Source: Methylobacterium dankookense (GTDB lineage Bacteria > Pseudomonadota > Alphaproteobacteria > Rhizobiales > Beijerinckiaceae). From it: a stretch of 52,580 bases of DNA. The position numbers and the translations under genes were made by a program. How positions within the stretch are numbered: the first letter of the stretch is position 1; each line of letters begins with the position of its first letter. Under the pieces are notes generated by a model. That model searched no databases. It was not told the origin of the DNA and worked only from the letters and a program-made list of their open reading frames with translations. The stretch is from contig NZ_CABFVH010000040.1 in assembly GCF_902141855.1 (NCBI RefSeq), positions 1-52,580 of the forward strand. Reading direction: 5' to 3'. Shown here piece after piece: positions 1-6,808 of the stretch.

Positions 1-702
1 CGGATCTGGGCGCGGGCCGCCCCGGACAGCGCGATCCACAACCTCTACGGCCCGACCGAGGCGACGATCGCCATCAGCCACTTCGCCTACCGGCCGGACG
101 ATCCCGCGACGGTCCTGCCGATCGGCCGGCCCTTGGCGGGGCAGGGGATGGCCCTGTTCGACGAGGCCGGCCGGCCCGCCGCGCCGGGCGCCGTCGGCGA
201 GATCTGCCTGTCCGGATCGCAGCTCACGCGCGGCTACTGGCAGCAGCCGGAGCTCGACGCGGACCGGTTCCGGACCGTCGAGGGGACGCGCTGGTACCGG
301 ACCGGCGATCTCGGCCGGCTGGAGGCGGGGGATGGCCTGCACTTCCTCGGCCGCGTCGACCACCAGATCAAGATCCGGGGCTACCGGGTCGAGACGCTGG
401 AGATCGAGGGCGCCCTGCGGGCGGCGGCCGGGCGCGACCTCGTGGCCGTCCTGCCGCTGCCCGCCGCTGACGGGACGGTCGCGGGCGTGGTCGGCTTCGT
501 CGCCGGCGCACCGCTCGACACGGCCGCGGTCCGGGCGCGCCTGCAGGGCTGCCTGCCCGACTACATGATCCCGCAGGCCGTGATCGTCCTCGACGCCCTC
601 CCGCTCAACACAAACGGAAAAGTCGACCTGCGGGCGCTCGCGGAAATCTCAAATTATACAATTCACGGAAGATCAGAAACTGCTCGACACGGTGCTGCAT
701 AA
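1..702 (+). CDS. Adenylation domain protein (NRPS-like), 3' part
   Basis: The reading frame is open from the window edge, so the N-terminus is missing. The protein shows the C-terminal half of an amino-acid adenylation (AMP-binding) domain: core A5 NLYGPTEAT, A7 YRTGDLG, A8 FLGRVDHQIKIRGYRVE and A10 LNTNGKVD with the catalytic lysine. Such domains activate an amino or aryl acid as acyl-AMP and load it on a carrier protein. No thiolation domain follows; the gene ends about 20 residues after A10, and a separate carrier protein begins 52 bases downstream. GC is very high until about base 640 and then drops sharply inside the last codons, so the tail may be recombinant. The substrate cannot be read because the specificity pocket lies left of the window. 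Confidence 0.88.
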   Translation, partial: RIWARAAPDSAIHNLYGPTEATIAISHFAYRPDDPATVLPIGRPLAGQGMALFDEAGRPAAPGAVGEICLSGSQLTRGYWQQPELDADRFRTVEGTRWYRTGDLGRLEAGDGLHFLGRVDHQIKIRGYRVETLEIEGALRAAAGRDLVAVLPLPAADGTVAGVVGFVAGAPLDTAAVRARLQGCLPDYMIPQAVIVLDALPLNTNGKVDLRALAEISNYTIHGRSETARHGAA

Positions 703-754
703 CTATATCGCAGCACAAAGCATTGCTTCTTGGTTGCAGCGCAAGGAGGGCGAT

Positions 755-1000
755 ATGGACGTTCTATGTAATTTGCAAGAAATCGCTCGCCGAGTCTTCG
801 AAAACAAGGACATTGCCCTCAGTCGAAAGACAACGGCCGCCGATGTTTCGGAGTGGGATTCAGTGTCCCACATTACTTTGGTTTTGGCAGTCGAAAGCGA
901 ATTTGGCATGCGCTTCGGCGTTGCTGAAATCGGTTCGCTCGAAAATGTCGGCGCATTTGTCGATCTAATAGAGAAAGGGCTGAAGAGCACTCCGCAATAG
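755..1000 (+). CDS. Acyl/peptidyl carrier protein
   Basis: An 81-residue carrier protein. The phosphopantetheine attachment site is the serine in EWDSVSHI, followed by the helix TLVLAVESEFGMRF and a C-terminal VGAFVDLIEKGL, the usual layout of a free-standing ACP/PCP. The ATG at 755 is preferred over the longer frame from 692 because a strong AAGGAGG lies just upstream. It sits between an adenylation gene with no thiolation domain and a formyltransferase-like gene, so it probably carries the activated monomer. Base composition is clearly AT-richer than the rest of the window, pointing to horizontal acquisition. It would need a phosphopantetheinyl transferase encoded elsewhere. Confidence 0.85.
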   Translation: MDVLCNLQEIARRVFENKDIALSRKTTAADVSEWDSVSHITLVLAVESEFGMRFGVAEIGSLENVGAFVDLIEKGLKSTPQ

Positions 1001-1085
1001 AACTCGCAAAGGATATTTTTCGTTTATTTCAGCTGCTCTAATTGGGTATAGGATAAGGCGTGCCCAAAGCAGTGGGAGGTAGAAG

Positions 1086-1988
1086 ATGCCGACGCGATTC
1101 TTGGTGCTTGGTGATGGCTGGCCGGCTGCGGAAGCGGTTCGTACAATCTGCAGCCATCCTAATGGTCATCTTGTAGCATACATACAGCCTCGAACAGAGA
1201 GGAATAAATACTTGGTTCAACTGAGCGATTTTGGCTCGCATCGCAGCGTTGAGTATTTACGATCTTCGGGCGTTGATTGGATAGTTAGTGCAAACAATTT
1301 ACAGATAATTGGCCGCGAAGCGCTTGATGAGGTAAAATATCAAGCCATAAATCTACATCCGGCTCTTTTGCCGGAATATGCAGGCGTTCATTGTCATGAA
1401 TGGGCGATCCGCAACAGTGAAAAATATTTCGGAGTGTCGGTTCATATGATACTTCCTGGCATTGACACGGGAGATGTCGTCGCTGAAAGCAAATTTCCAT
1501 TGGCTGACAATGAGACAGGATTGAGTCTTTTTACGAAGTGCATGAGAGAGGGAGCTCTGTTGCTCGGAAAAGTACTTATAGATGTCCTTGAAGAGAAGTC
1601 ACTCGTTTGTCGGAAGCAGGATTTGGCTAAGCGCCAAATATATCGACACAAGGACAGATCAATTCAAAATCTGACGTGGCAAGAAAATGCGGATTCTATC
1701 GCTCGAGTGGTAAGATCATATAATTACGAGCCTTTTGATCGCCCAGACCATTGCTTAAAGATTGTACTCGATAACAATCAAAAATTTGATATCATTCGAG
1801 CGCGCGTTGGAGAATTTACGTCTGAAAAGCCAGGCGAAATCGTTCGTTCATCGAAAGATGGCGTCCACATTGCTGCTGGAGGTTTCAGAGAAATTATAGT
1901 CACAAAGGCTAGATATGCAACGTCCGATGTTTCCGGAGCGGAAATCGGTACATTATGCAGATCGGCTAGGAGATGTGTTTTGTGCTAA
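1086..1988 (+). CDS. Formyltransferase-family enzyme (Fmt/PurN fold)
   Basis: A 300-residue protein of the formyl-tetrahydrofolate-dependent transferase family. The catalytic Asn and His are in NLHPALLPEYAGVHCHEW (about residues 88-105) and the catalytic Asp in GIDTGDVV (about 126-133). A C-terminal domain similar in size to that of Met-tRNA formyltransferase follows. GGGAGG lies upstream of the ATG. As a neighbour of adenylation and carrier genes it more likely formylates an amine of a small-molecule or sugar intermediate than Met-tRNA; that is inference. GC is low and codon use unlike the flanks. The cysteine- and arginine-rich last residues end at the return to high GC at about 1990, so the C-terminus may be truncated or altered by that junction. 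Confidence 0.78.
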   Translation: MPTRFLVLGDGWPAAEAVRTICSHPNGHLVAYIQPRTERNKYLVQLSDFGSHRSVEYLRSSGVDWIVSANNLQIIGREALDEVKYQAINLHPALLPEYAGVHCHEWAIRNSEKYFGVSVHMILPGIDTGDVVAESKFPLADNETGLSLFTKCMREGALLLGKVLIDVLEEKSLVCRKQDLAKRQIYRHKDRSIQNLTWQENADSIARVVRSYNYEPFDRPDHCLKIVLDNNQKFDIIRARVGEFTSEKPGEIVRSSKDGVHIAAGGFREIIVTKARYATSDVSGAEIGTLCRSARRCVLC

Positions 1989-2004
1989 TAATTCAAATTT
2001 AACT

Positions 2005-2370
2005 GGGGGGTGAGCGCGTCACCTGCGAGTTGCTCCCGCTTGCTTGCCTGCTGCTGGCGCTGATGCCGACCCAGCGCAAGAGCTGCGCGATCACCCGCTC
2101 GTTCTCGCACCGGGTGACGGATCGGGTCGAACTGGAGCAGGCGGTGGCAACATATGCGGCGCGGCTCTGCGAGGAGCTGCGGCGGGGCGGCTTGGCCACG
2201 AACCACGTCGGCGTCTTCTCCCACATCAGCGAGCACGACTGGGGCGAGCCGATGCGCTCGGTCTCGACGACGGTGGGCTTGCCAGAGGCGACGAGCGACA
2301 GCTTGGCGCTACGCGAAGGCGGGCGCGCTGAAGGCCATGCTGAATTCGGGGTTCGGCGGAAGATGCTACC
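2005..2370 (+). pseudogene. umuC: umuC remnant (DNA polymerase V, C-terminal part)
   Basis: Translation gives RKSCAITRSFSHRVTD, then ATYAARLCEELRRGGL and HVGVFSHISEHDW, which follow the C-terminal little-finger region of Y-family UmuC (SRSF..RVT, QYAERAAEKLR, VFVKTSPF in the E. coli protein). After about 2310 the similarity continues in another frame as RYAKAG, matching UmuC's RYAKAGCML. The polymerase catalytic half is absent and at least one frameshift is present, so this is a dead fragment. It abuts the AT-rich formyltransferase on the left and runs directly into integrase-like sequence on the right. Confidence 0.72.
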
Positions 2371-2371
2371 G

Positions 2372-3062
2372 GCCAACCCTTCCAAGGGTGTGAAGCTCTA
2401 CAAGATCGAGAGCCGCGAGCGCTTCCTGCTGGACCGCGAGGTGATTGCTCTGGCCGAGGCACTGGCAGTCATGGAGGAGGAGGCTGGGATCAGCCACACG
2501 ATGGCGACCGGCATTCGCCCTGCTGCTCCTCACTGGCGCCCGCAAGCAGGAGATCGCGACGCTGCAATGGGCGTGGGTGGATCTCGACCGTGCCTGCCTT
2601 CATGCCGAACTCGAAGACCGGCGCGAAGGCGGTGCCGCTGGCAGGGGCTGCGCTGGAGATCCTGGCGAATCTACCGCGGAGATCGCCCTGCATCCTACGG
2701 TCCTCGCGGTCAGGTGGACCAATCGGTGGCCTGCTGCAGGTCTGGGGTGCGGTGCGGAAGCGGGCGACCGTGCTGGCGAGAGCACGTGCCGTAGCAGCTG
2801 GCGAGCCGGCTGACCGGGCGCCGAACCTCGATGCGGTCCGCATCCACGATCTGCGCCATAGCTTCGCGAGTTTCGCGGTCGCGGACGGAGCCCCCTATTC
2901 ACGGTCGGCAAGGTGCTCGGTCACCGACAGACAAGCACGACGGAGATCTACGCGCACCTGCATGACGACCCACTGAAGACTGTAGCCAATCAGACCGGGG
3001 CGAAGATTGCCGCCGCCCTGAAGGTCGGGGCGATGCGTGGGCGGCCGAGTGTTGGTGGTTGA
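2372..3062 (+). pseudogene. Tyrosine recombinase (phage-type integrase), frameshifted
   Basis: Pieces of one integrase are spread over several frames: NPSKGVKLYKIESRERFLL near 2375, LLLLTGARKQEIATLQW (catalytic Arg) near 2520, HDLRHSFASFAVADGA (HxxR box) near 2850, and VGKVLGHRQTSTTEIYAHL (His and nucleophilic Tyr) near 2910, ending at a TGA at 3060. The order and all catalytic residues are preserved, but at least three frame changes are needed to join them, so the gene is inactive. It marks the surrounding region as a former mobile element. The N-terminal core-binding domain is missing, replaced by the umuC fragment. Confidence 0.82.
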
Positions 3063-3167
3063 TCCGGCAACTCGGTGACGAGCCGGTACGTGCATCACCT
3101 CGATGCCGTGTTGATCGCTGCGGCGAAGCGGATCGCAGCCAGCCTGGCAGGAGCCAAACATGAGAAA

Positions 3168-3196
3168 GCCCCCGCTGCGGGCGGTGCAGCGGGGGC
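3168..3196 (-). terminator. Intrinsic terminator of the Gly/Tyr-rich gene
   Basis: Perfect 11-bp arms (GCCCCCGCTGC at 3168-3178 and its complement at 3186-3196) with a 7-nt loop. Read on the minus strand the hairpin is followed by TTTCTCA, 25 nt after the stop codon of the gene at 3221-3526. Confidence 0.7.
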
Positions 3197-3220
3197 CCTG
3201 AACTCGTTGGCGACAGCGGC

Positions 3221-3526
3221 TTAGTAGCCGCGGCCGTAGTAGCTCGGCGCATAGCCGCCTTCGTAGGCACCGGCCGCAGCCGCGCCGGCCGCTACACCGG
3301 CAATGCCCAGGCCTACCGCGGCGCCCGTCGACAGACCGCGGCGCCCGCGCCGGTCATAGCCGCGATCGTAGCCGTAGCCGCGGTCATAGCCTCGGGCGTA
3401 GCCACCATCCCGGTAACCGCCATAGCCACCGTAACCGCCATAGCCGTAGCCCTGCGCCTGAGCGCCGGTCACGCCGAGAGCCCCGAGGGACAGCGTCACG
3501 GCGGAGATGAGAGCGAGCTTACGCAT
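3221..3526 (-). CDS. Small secreted Gly/Tyr-rich protein
   Basis: A 101-residue protein with a clear signal peptide (MRKLALISAVTLSLGALG, cleavage expected after AQA about residue 25). A Gly/Tyr/Arg repeat tract (YGGYGGYGGY, then RGYDRGYGYDRGYDRRGRRG) follows, then a short hydrophobic Ala/Gly stretch and a GGYAPSYYGRGY tail. The ATG at 3526 is chosen over an upstream in-frame start because GGAG precedes it and the signal peptide starts there. Such low-complexity secreted proteins are common in Methylobacterium-type genomes; the function is unknown. It carries its own intrinsic terminator and is apparently monocistronic. It is GC-rich like the core genome although it sits within the island. Confidence 0.75.
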   Translation of the reverse strand: MRKLALISAVTLSLGALGVTGAQAQGYGYGGYGGYGGYRDGGYARGYDRGYGYDRGYDRRGRRGLSTGAAVGLGIAGVAAGAAAAGAYEGGYAPSYYGRGY

Positions 3527-3659
3527 CGTTGTCTCCTTCGTCGTTGCGTTGGGGAGCCAATGCATGGGGCCGGAGCATGTTGCGGCCGTTTCCTCACGAT
3601 GGCGTGAGGCGGATGAAGGCAACCCTAGCGCCAGGCTCGCCGCAAAAGCCTGCCTGTCT

Positions 3660-4193
3660 TCAGGTCATGGAAGGAGGAGTTCCATTCTGATTGAACGTTA
3701 TGGAAAACACATCCGAAGAATTAGCTTTAGCTAGCAATTTTGTATGTAGATTTACACCAACATATCTGCCTCCAGGGGCGCCGCCAATAATCTCAACTAA
3801 AGCCCAATGCAAATGAGGCGGCATGCCGCTTCCTGGAATGATATAAACTTCCCCAAGCAAATCGCCTCTACTAATTTTGGCGCCTGCTTTAATCGCGGCC
3901 GGGACTGAGGTGATATGCTGGTAAAAAACGCCAGCTTTATCATTTTCTGATCGAGCGAAAATCTGCGCTCCGTACTCTTTAGTCGAATCGCTTGATTTAT
4001 CGTGTGGATGATAAACGGTTATATGAGCGTCGAATGCAGCATACACTCTTGTGCCGACAGGGCCGCTCAAATCCATGCCATATTGGATATACCATTTTTC
4101 GCGATTGACGTGTCCACCTACCCCAGGACCTCCATTCGTTCCAGTGTTGCCGGATGGCATTGGGCTCGACATGTCGATGCTGAACGCAGGCAT
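3660..4193 (-). CDS. M23/LytM-fold protein, likely non-canonical zinc site
   Basis: A 177-residue protein with the pattern of an M23 (LytM) peptidoglycan endopeptidase domain: YGMDLSGPVGTRVYAAFDAHI (usual H-x-G-x-D followed by GTPVyA), FYQHITSV, isolated GAKISRGDLLGEV, and PPHLHWAL (HxH motif). The first zinc-ligand histidine, normally two residues before the Gly-x-Asp, is Gln here, so catalysis is doubtful. No signal peptide is visible, unusual for a cell-wall enzyme. A GGAGG lies about 8 nt before the ATG. The gene is AT-rich compared with neighbours, indicating transfer. It may be a cytoplasmic or phage/effector-type M23 domain. Confidence 0.68.
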   Translation of the reverse strand: MPAFSIDMSSPMPSGNTGTNGGPGVGGHVNREKWYIQYGMDLSGPVGTRVYAAFDAHITVYHPHDKSSDSTKEYGAQIFARSENDKAGVFYQHITSVPAAIKAGAKISRGDLLGEVYIIPGSGMPPHLHWALVEIIGGAPGGRYVGVNLHTKLLAKANSSDVFSITFNQNGTPPSMT

Positions 4194-4455
4194 TATATAA
4201 AACCTCCGATAAGCTGGATTTATCCGAATTTATTACATGTCTTCTCTGTGAATAGTTTCGCGTCAAGAGATTGAAGGCGAGTCGCAAGCGACCATGCGGG
4301 CCTCAGAATAGCTGCCAGAGCGTGGCTGTCGAGAGCTGGTCAGTAGAACAGCTTGCCGCAATTCGACGATCCCAGTGATGAGCGGTGTAGCCGGGTCTCG
4401 TGAGATGGCAGTCTCGCCCTTCGCCTTCGGGTGCCCAGAAATTTCGTCGCAGCAA

Positions 4456-4542
4456 TCACTTGTCCCCCTGATCCCAGCGGGCTTTCACGAACACGACCGC
4501 CGAGGCGATCAGGGCGCCGGCCAGCAAAGGAAGGCGAGGCAT
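4456..4542 (-). CDS. 28-residue membrane peptide, coupled to XRE gene
   Basis: The ATG (4542-4540) overlaps the TGA stop of the XRE gene by one base (TGATG), an arrangement typical of translational coupling. The product begins MPRLPLLAGALIASAVVFV and ends KARWDQGDK: one hydrophobic helix followed by a charged C-terminus, the profile of a single-pass membrane micropeptide. It could be a toxin-like peptide controlled by the XRE protein or a phage-derived small membrane protein. There is no homology evidence, and the short length makes a chance ORF possible. Confidence 0.4.
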   Translation of the reverse strand: MPRLPLLAGALIASAVVFVKARWDQGDK

Positions 4543-4799
4543 CAGTTCGTGCCCTCGCTCTTCCGCAGGCGCACGCCCGGGCCTTCTCCGTTCTGCTCGA
4601 TGACGATGACGCCGGCCGCTTCGAGAGCGGCCTGTAGGGCAGCGACAGTTCGGCTCTTCAGCTCTTCTCCAGCCTCGAACCGAGAGACGGTGTTCGTCGA
4701 GACCTGAGCTCGTTCCGCCAGATCGCTAATCCCAAGGCCCGCTCGAGCCAACTTGCACGGCTCTGGCGTCAAAATCGCGTCCTTGCAGCGAATTTGCAT
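4542..4799 (-). CDS. Small XRE-family HTH regulator
   Basis: An 85-residue protein with a helix-turn-helix of the Cro/C1 type: ARAGLGISDLAERAQVSTNTVSRFEAGEEL, followed by ALQAALEAAGVIVIEQNGEGPGVRL, the standard extension of short alphaproteobacterial XRE proteins. The frame is open much further upstream (to 5531), but only the segment from the ATG at 4799 looks like protein; the upstream part is a GC shadow. The 5' flank (4800-4850) is AT-rich and probably holds the promoter. The stop codon overlaps the start of a 28-residue membrane peptide, suggesting a two-gene unit. Confidence 0.78.
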   Translation of the reverse strand: MQIRCKDAILTPEPCKLARAGLGISDLAERAQVSTNTVSRFEAGEELKSRTVAALQAALEAAGVIVIEQNGEGPGVRLRKSEGTN

Positions 4800-4935
4800 T
4801 GATACTGCGAAAACCGCGCGTTTATTCGCAACATAGTTGCGAATTTGCTGCTTAAACGCAAGGAATTCGGCAGCCCAGTGGGCTGCCGGTACTCCCGACA
4901 CATCCGACCCCCCTTCAGCCCCGGAGACCCCGGTT

Positions 4936-5315
4936 ATGGCAACGCCCCCGCTCGCCCCGCGTCCGGCCGAGCGCCGGTCCGCGCCCATCGTGCACACCAA
5001 CGCAACGCCGCTCCTCGAGCCGGAGGAGACAGACGCTCGGCCCGTCATCCGCGCCGCCCGGCCCGATGCCCCGCACGTCCGCGCGCCGCGGCTCCTGGGT
5101 CTCGCTGGCGAGCTCGTCGCTGCTTTCGCGATCATCGCCGGGGCACGATGCTCTACGGCTGGCTGCCGGTCGCGTGAGGGGAGGGGAGGCCCTGAAGCCT
5201 GCTCGCTCCCTCTCGGCTGCCCAGGCGCCCGAGCGATCGCCGAGGACGCCCGCCGGAACGACGAGGCCGCGCGCTGTTGGCCGACGTGTTCGAAGCCCTG
5301 CTGCGGCGGAGCTGA
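4936..5315 (+). pseudogene. Two decayed small ORFs
   Basis: From the ATG at 4936 a protein-like stretch ends in LLGLAGELVAAFAIIAG, and a shift of one frame continues it as TMLYGWLPVA to a TGA at 5175, giving a short protein with a terminal membrane helix. A GTG overlapping that stop (5174) would start a second ORF whose protein-like end is AIAEDARRNDEAA, then after another frame change ALLADVFEALLRRS with a stop at 5313. Both need single-base frame changes, so they are best read as remnants. Similarity is judged only by the look of the translation. Confidence 0.3.
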
Positions 5316-5318
5316 CGC

Positions 5319-5561
5319 GTGAGTAACGTCATCGCCTTTCCCTCCCGGCAGCGGATTCCGGCCGCCAGCATCCCGCGTGAGGAGTTCGAGCGCCGAGCCG
5401 GGCCCACGCTCGACATCGTCGACCAGATCATGCGGCTGCTCGATGCGGCCGAGCCGGACAACGAGAGCCATCCCCGCGAGACCGGGGACTCCCGATCCAG
5501 GGCCAGCGCGCGGTCTCGACGCGCGCGCCAATTTTCCGCAAGGTTACCGTCCGGAGATTGA
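5319..5561 (+). CDS. Hypothetical small protein (MSNVIAFPSRQR type)
   Basis: An 80-residue ORF with a GTG start three bases after the stop of the preceding remnant. The N-terminus MSNVIAFPSRQR resembles the short island-encoded proteins of Methylobacterium that begin with an M-x-N-V-I-A pattern. The middle EEFERRAGPTLDIVDQIMRLLDAAEP could form an amphipathic helix, while the C-terminal Arg/Ser-rich part looks like low-information GC sequence. No function can be suggested. Confidence 0.35.
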   Translation: MSNVIAFPSRQRIPAASIPREEFERRAGPTLDIVDQIMRLLDAAEPDNESHPRETGDSRSRASARSRRARQFSARLPSGD

Positions 5562-5645
5562 CACTATGTGCTTACTACGGGACATCCGAGGCCGATCAGT
5601 GGCCTGCTTCAAGATGCCTAAGTATCTATGATTGCAAGAGAAAAA

Positions 5646-5721
5646 TGGTGCCGCAAGAGGGATTCGAACCCCCGACCCCCTCATTACGAATGAGGTGCTC
5701 TACCAGCTGAGCTATTGCGGC
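5646..5721 (-). tRNA. tRNA-Thr (CGU)
   Basis: On the minus strand a full 76-nt cloverleaf is present: acceptor GCCGCAA pairing with TTGCGGC, D arm GCTCAGCTGGTAGAGC, anticodon arm CCTCA-TTCGTAA-TGAGG with anticodon CGT (reads ACG, Thr), T arm GGGGGTTCGAATCCCTC, discriminator A and an encoded CCA. The 3' end faces the accessory region to the left, the side on which tRNA-targeting integrases insert. Confidence 0.95.
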
Positions 5722-5723
5722 AG

Positions 5724-5747
5724 GAACGGTCCGTGCGCGGACCGTTC
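5724..5747. repeat. Short inverted repeat 5' of tRNA-Thr
   Basis: GAACGGTCC at 5724-5732 and its complement at 5739-5747 with a 6-nt loop, three bases beyond the 5' end of the tRNA gene. It may be an upstream element of the tRNA promoter or the tail of a transcript entering from the right; no T-run is present on either side. Confidence 0.4.
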
Positions 5748-5926
5748 GGGTGCTGGCTCTTAGCGGTCCGGCCGCGTCTTGGCAAGGCGCATCGGCAAGG
5801 GGTATCGCCGCCGGCCGATGCCGTGTTGCAACGCCGAAGCGCCGGAGCAAGCGGCTGTGCGGCCTTGTCCTTGACGGCGCCGCCGCGGGCCGGAACTGTG
5901 CTGTCGGACCCCCGCGGAAACACGCC

Positions 5927-6394
5927 ATGTCGCTCGTCTCACGTCTGCGTGCCTATGCCGCCGAGGCTTTCGGCCTCGCGGAACGACCTGAGCCCGTCGA
6001 CGACACCCATCTCGCCGCCACCGCGCTCCTCGTCCACGTGGCGCGGGTCGACGGCATCCTCGCGCCCGCGGAATCCGACCGTCTGGCCCGGCTCGTGCTC
6101 GGCCGCTACGCCGCCACGCCGGAGGCGGCGAACGCCCTCATCGCCCGCGCGAGCGCCTTCGATGCCGAGACACGGGACGTGGCGAGCCTCGTCGAGATGC
6201 TGCCGCACGCAGCCGACGACGCCGAGCGGGCGCGCCTGCTCGCCATGGCATGGTCGGTCGCGGGCGCCGACGGGACGGTCGACGAGTTCGAGGAGGCCCT
6301 GGTCTGGCGGCTGGGCCGGCTTCTCGGCTTCGACGAGGCCGCGATCGGCCAAGCCCGGGCTGAGGCGGCGGGGCGGAGCGAGTCGGCCTCCTGA
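5927..6394 (+). CDS. TerB-like protein
   Basis: A 155-residue, mostly helical, acidic protein with the TerB layout: TALLVHVARVDGILAPAESDRL, later RLLAMAWSVAGADGTVDEFEEALVWRLGRLLGF. The two segments carrying VDG and ADG acidic turns are the repeated halves typical of the family, which is linked to tellurite resistance and to membrane-associated stress complexes. The ATG at 5927 is chosen because the upstream extension is low-information. It is followed after 15 nt by lrgA/lrgB and may be co-transcribed. No other ter genes are present, so a role in tellurite resistance should not be assumed. Confidence 0.72.
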   Translation: MSLVSRLRAYAAEAFGLAERPEPVDDTHLAATALLVHVARVDGILAPAESDRLARLVLGRYAATPEAANALIARASAFDAETRDVASLVEMLPHAADDAERARLLAMAWSVAGADGTVDEFEEALVWRLGRLLGFDEAAIGQARAEAAGRSESAS

Positions 6395-6409
6395 GAGGCC
6401 GCTGCAGCG

Positions 6410-6808
6410 ATGATCGCGAGCCTCACCCTCATCCTCCTCGCCCAACTCATCGGGGAGGCGGCGGCGCGCGCCGCCGGCTTGCCGGTGCCCGGCCCGGTGA
6501 TCGGCATGGCGCTGCTCCTCGGCTTCCTGATCCTGCGCGACAGCGGGCCGCCGGTCCTGTTGCGGCTGATGCCGCGGCCCCTGACCGACGGCACCCTGGA
6601 GAGCACCGGCAAGGGGTTGCTCGCCAACCTGTCGTTGATGTTCGTGCCGGCTGGTGCGGGCATCGTCGGCCGGCTGGACGTGGTGCAGGCACAGGGGTTG
6701 AAGCTCGCCGTCGTCATCGTCGCCTCGACGGGTGCCGCGCTCGCGGTGACGGTGCTGGTCTTCGTCGGCGTCGAGCGCCTCGTCGGACGCGGGAGCCGGG
6801 GCCGATGA
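6410..6808 (+). CDS. lrgA: CidA/LrgA family membrane protein
   Basis: A 132-residue protein with four hydrophobic segments: SLTLILLAQLIGEAAARAAGLPVPGPVIGMALLLGFLIL, then LLANLSLMFVPAGAGIV and a final AVVIVASTGAALAVTVLVFVGV. The PVPGPVIGM and SLMFVPAGAGI motifs are characteristic of LrgA/CidA holin-like proteins, thought to form membrane pores affecting murein hydrolase export, or more recently implicated in small-metabolite (pyruvate) transport. Its stop overlaps the start of the LrgB partner by four bases, so the two are translationally coupled. Confidence 0.88.
   Translation: MIASLTLILLAQLIGEAAARAAGLPVPGPVIGMALLLGFLILRDSGPPVLLRLMPRPLTDGTLESTGKGLLANLSLMFVPAGAGIVGRLDVVQAQGLKLAVVIVASTGAALAVTVLVFVGVERLVGRGSRGR

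Noticed and set aside
4800..5531. Upstream 240-codon extension of the XRE regulator as an N-terminal domain
   Set aside because: The extension is Arg/Gly/Ser-rich with no structure, runs across the region of decayed plus-strand ORFs, and the HTH protein has a normal ATG and AT-rich promoter at its own start.
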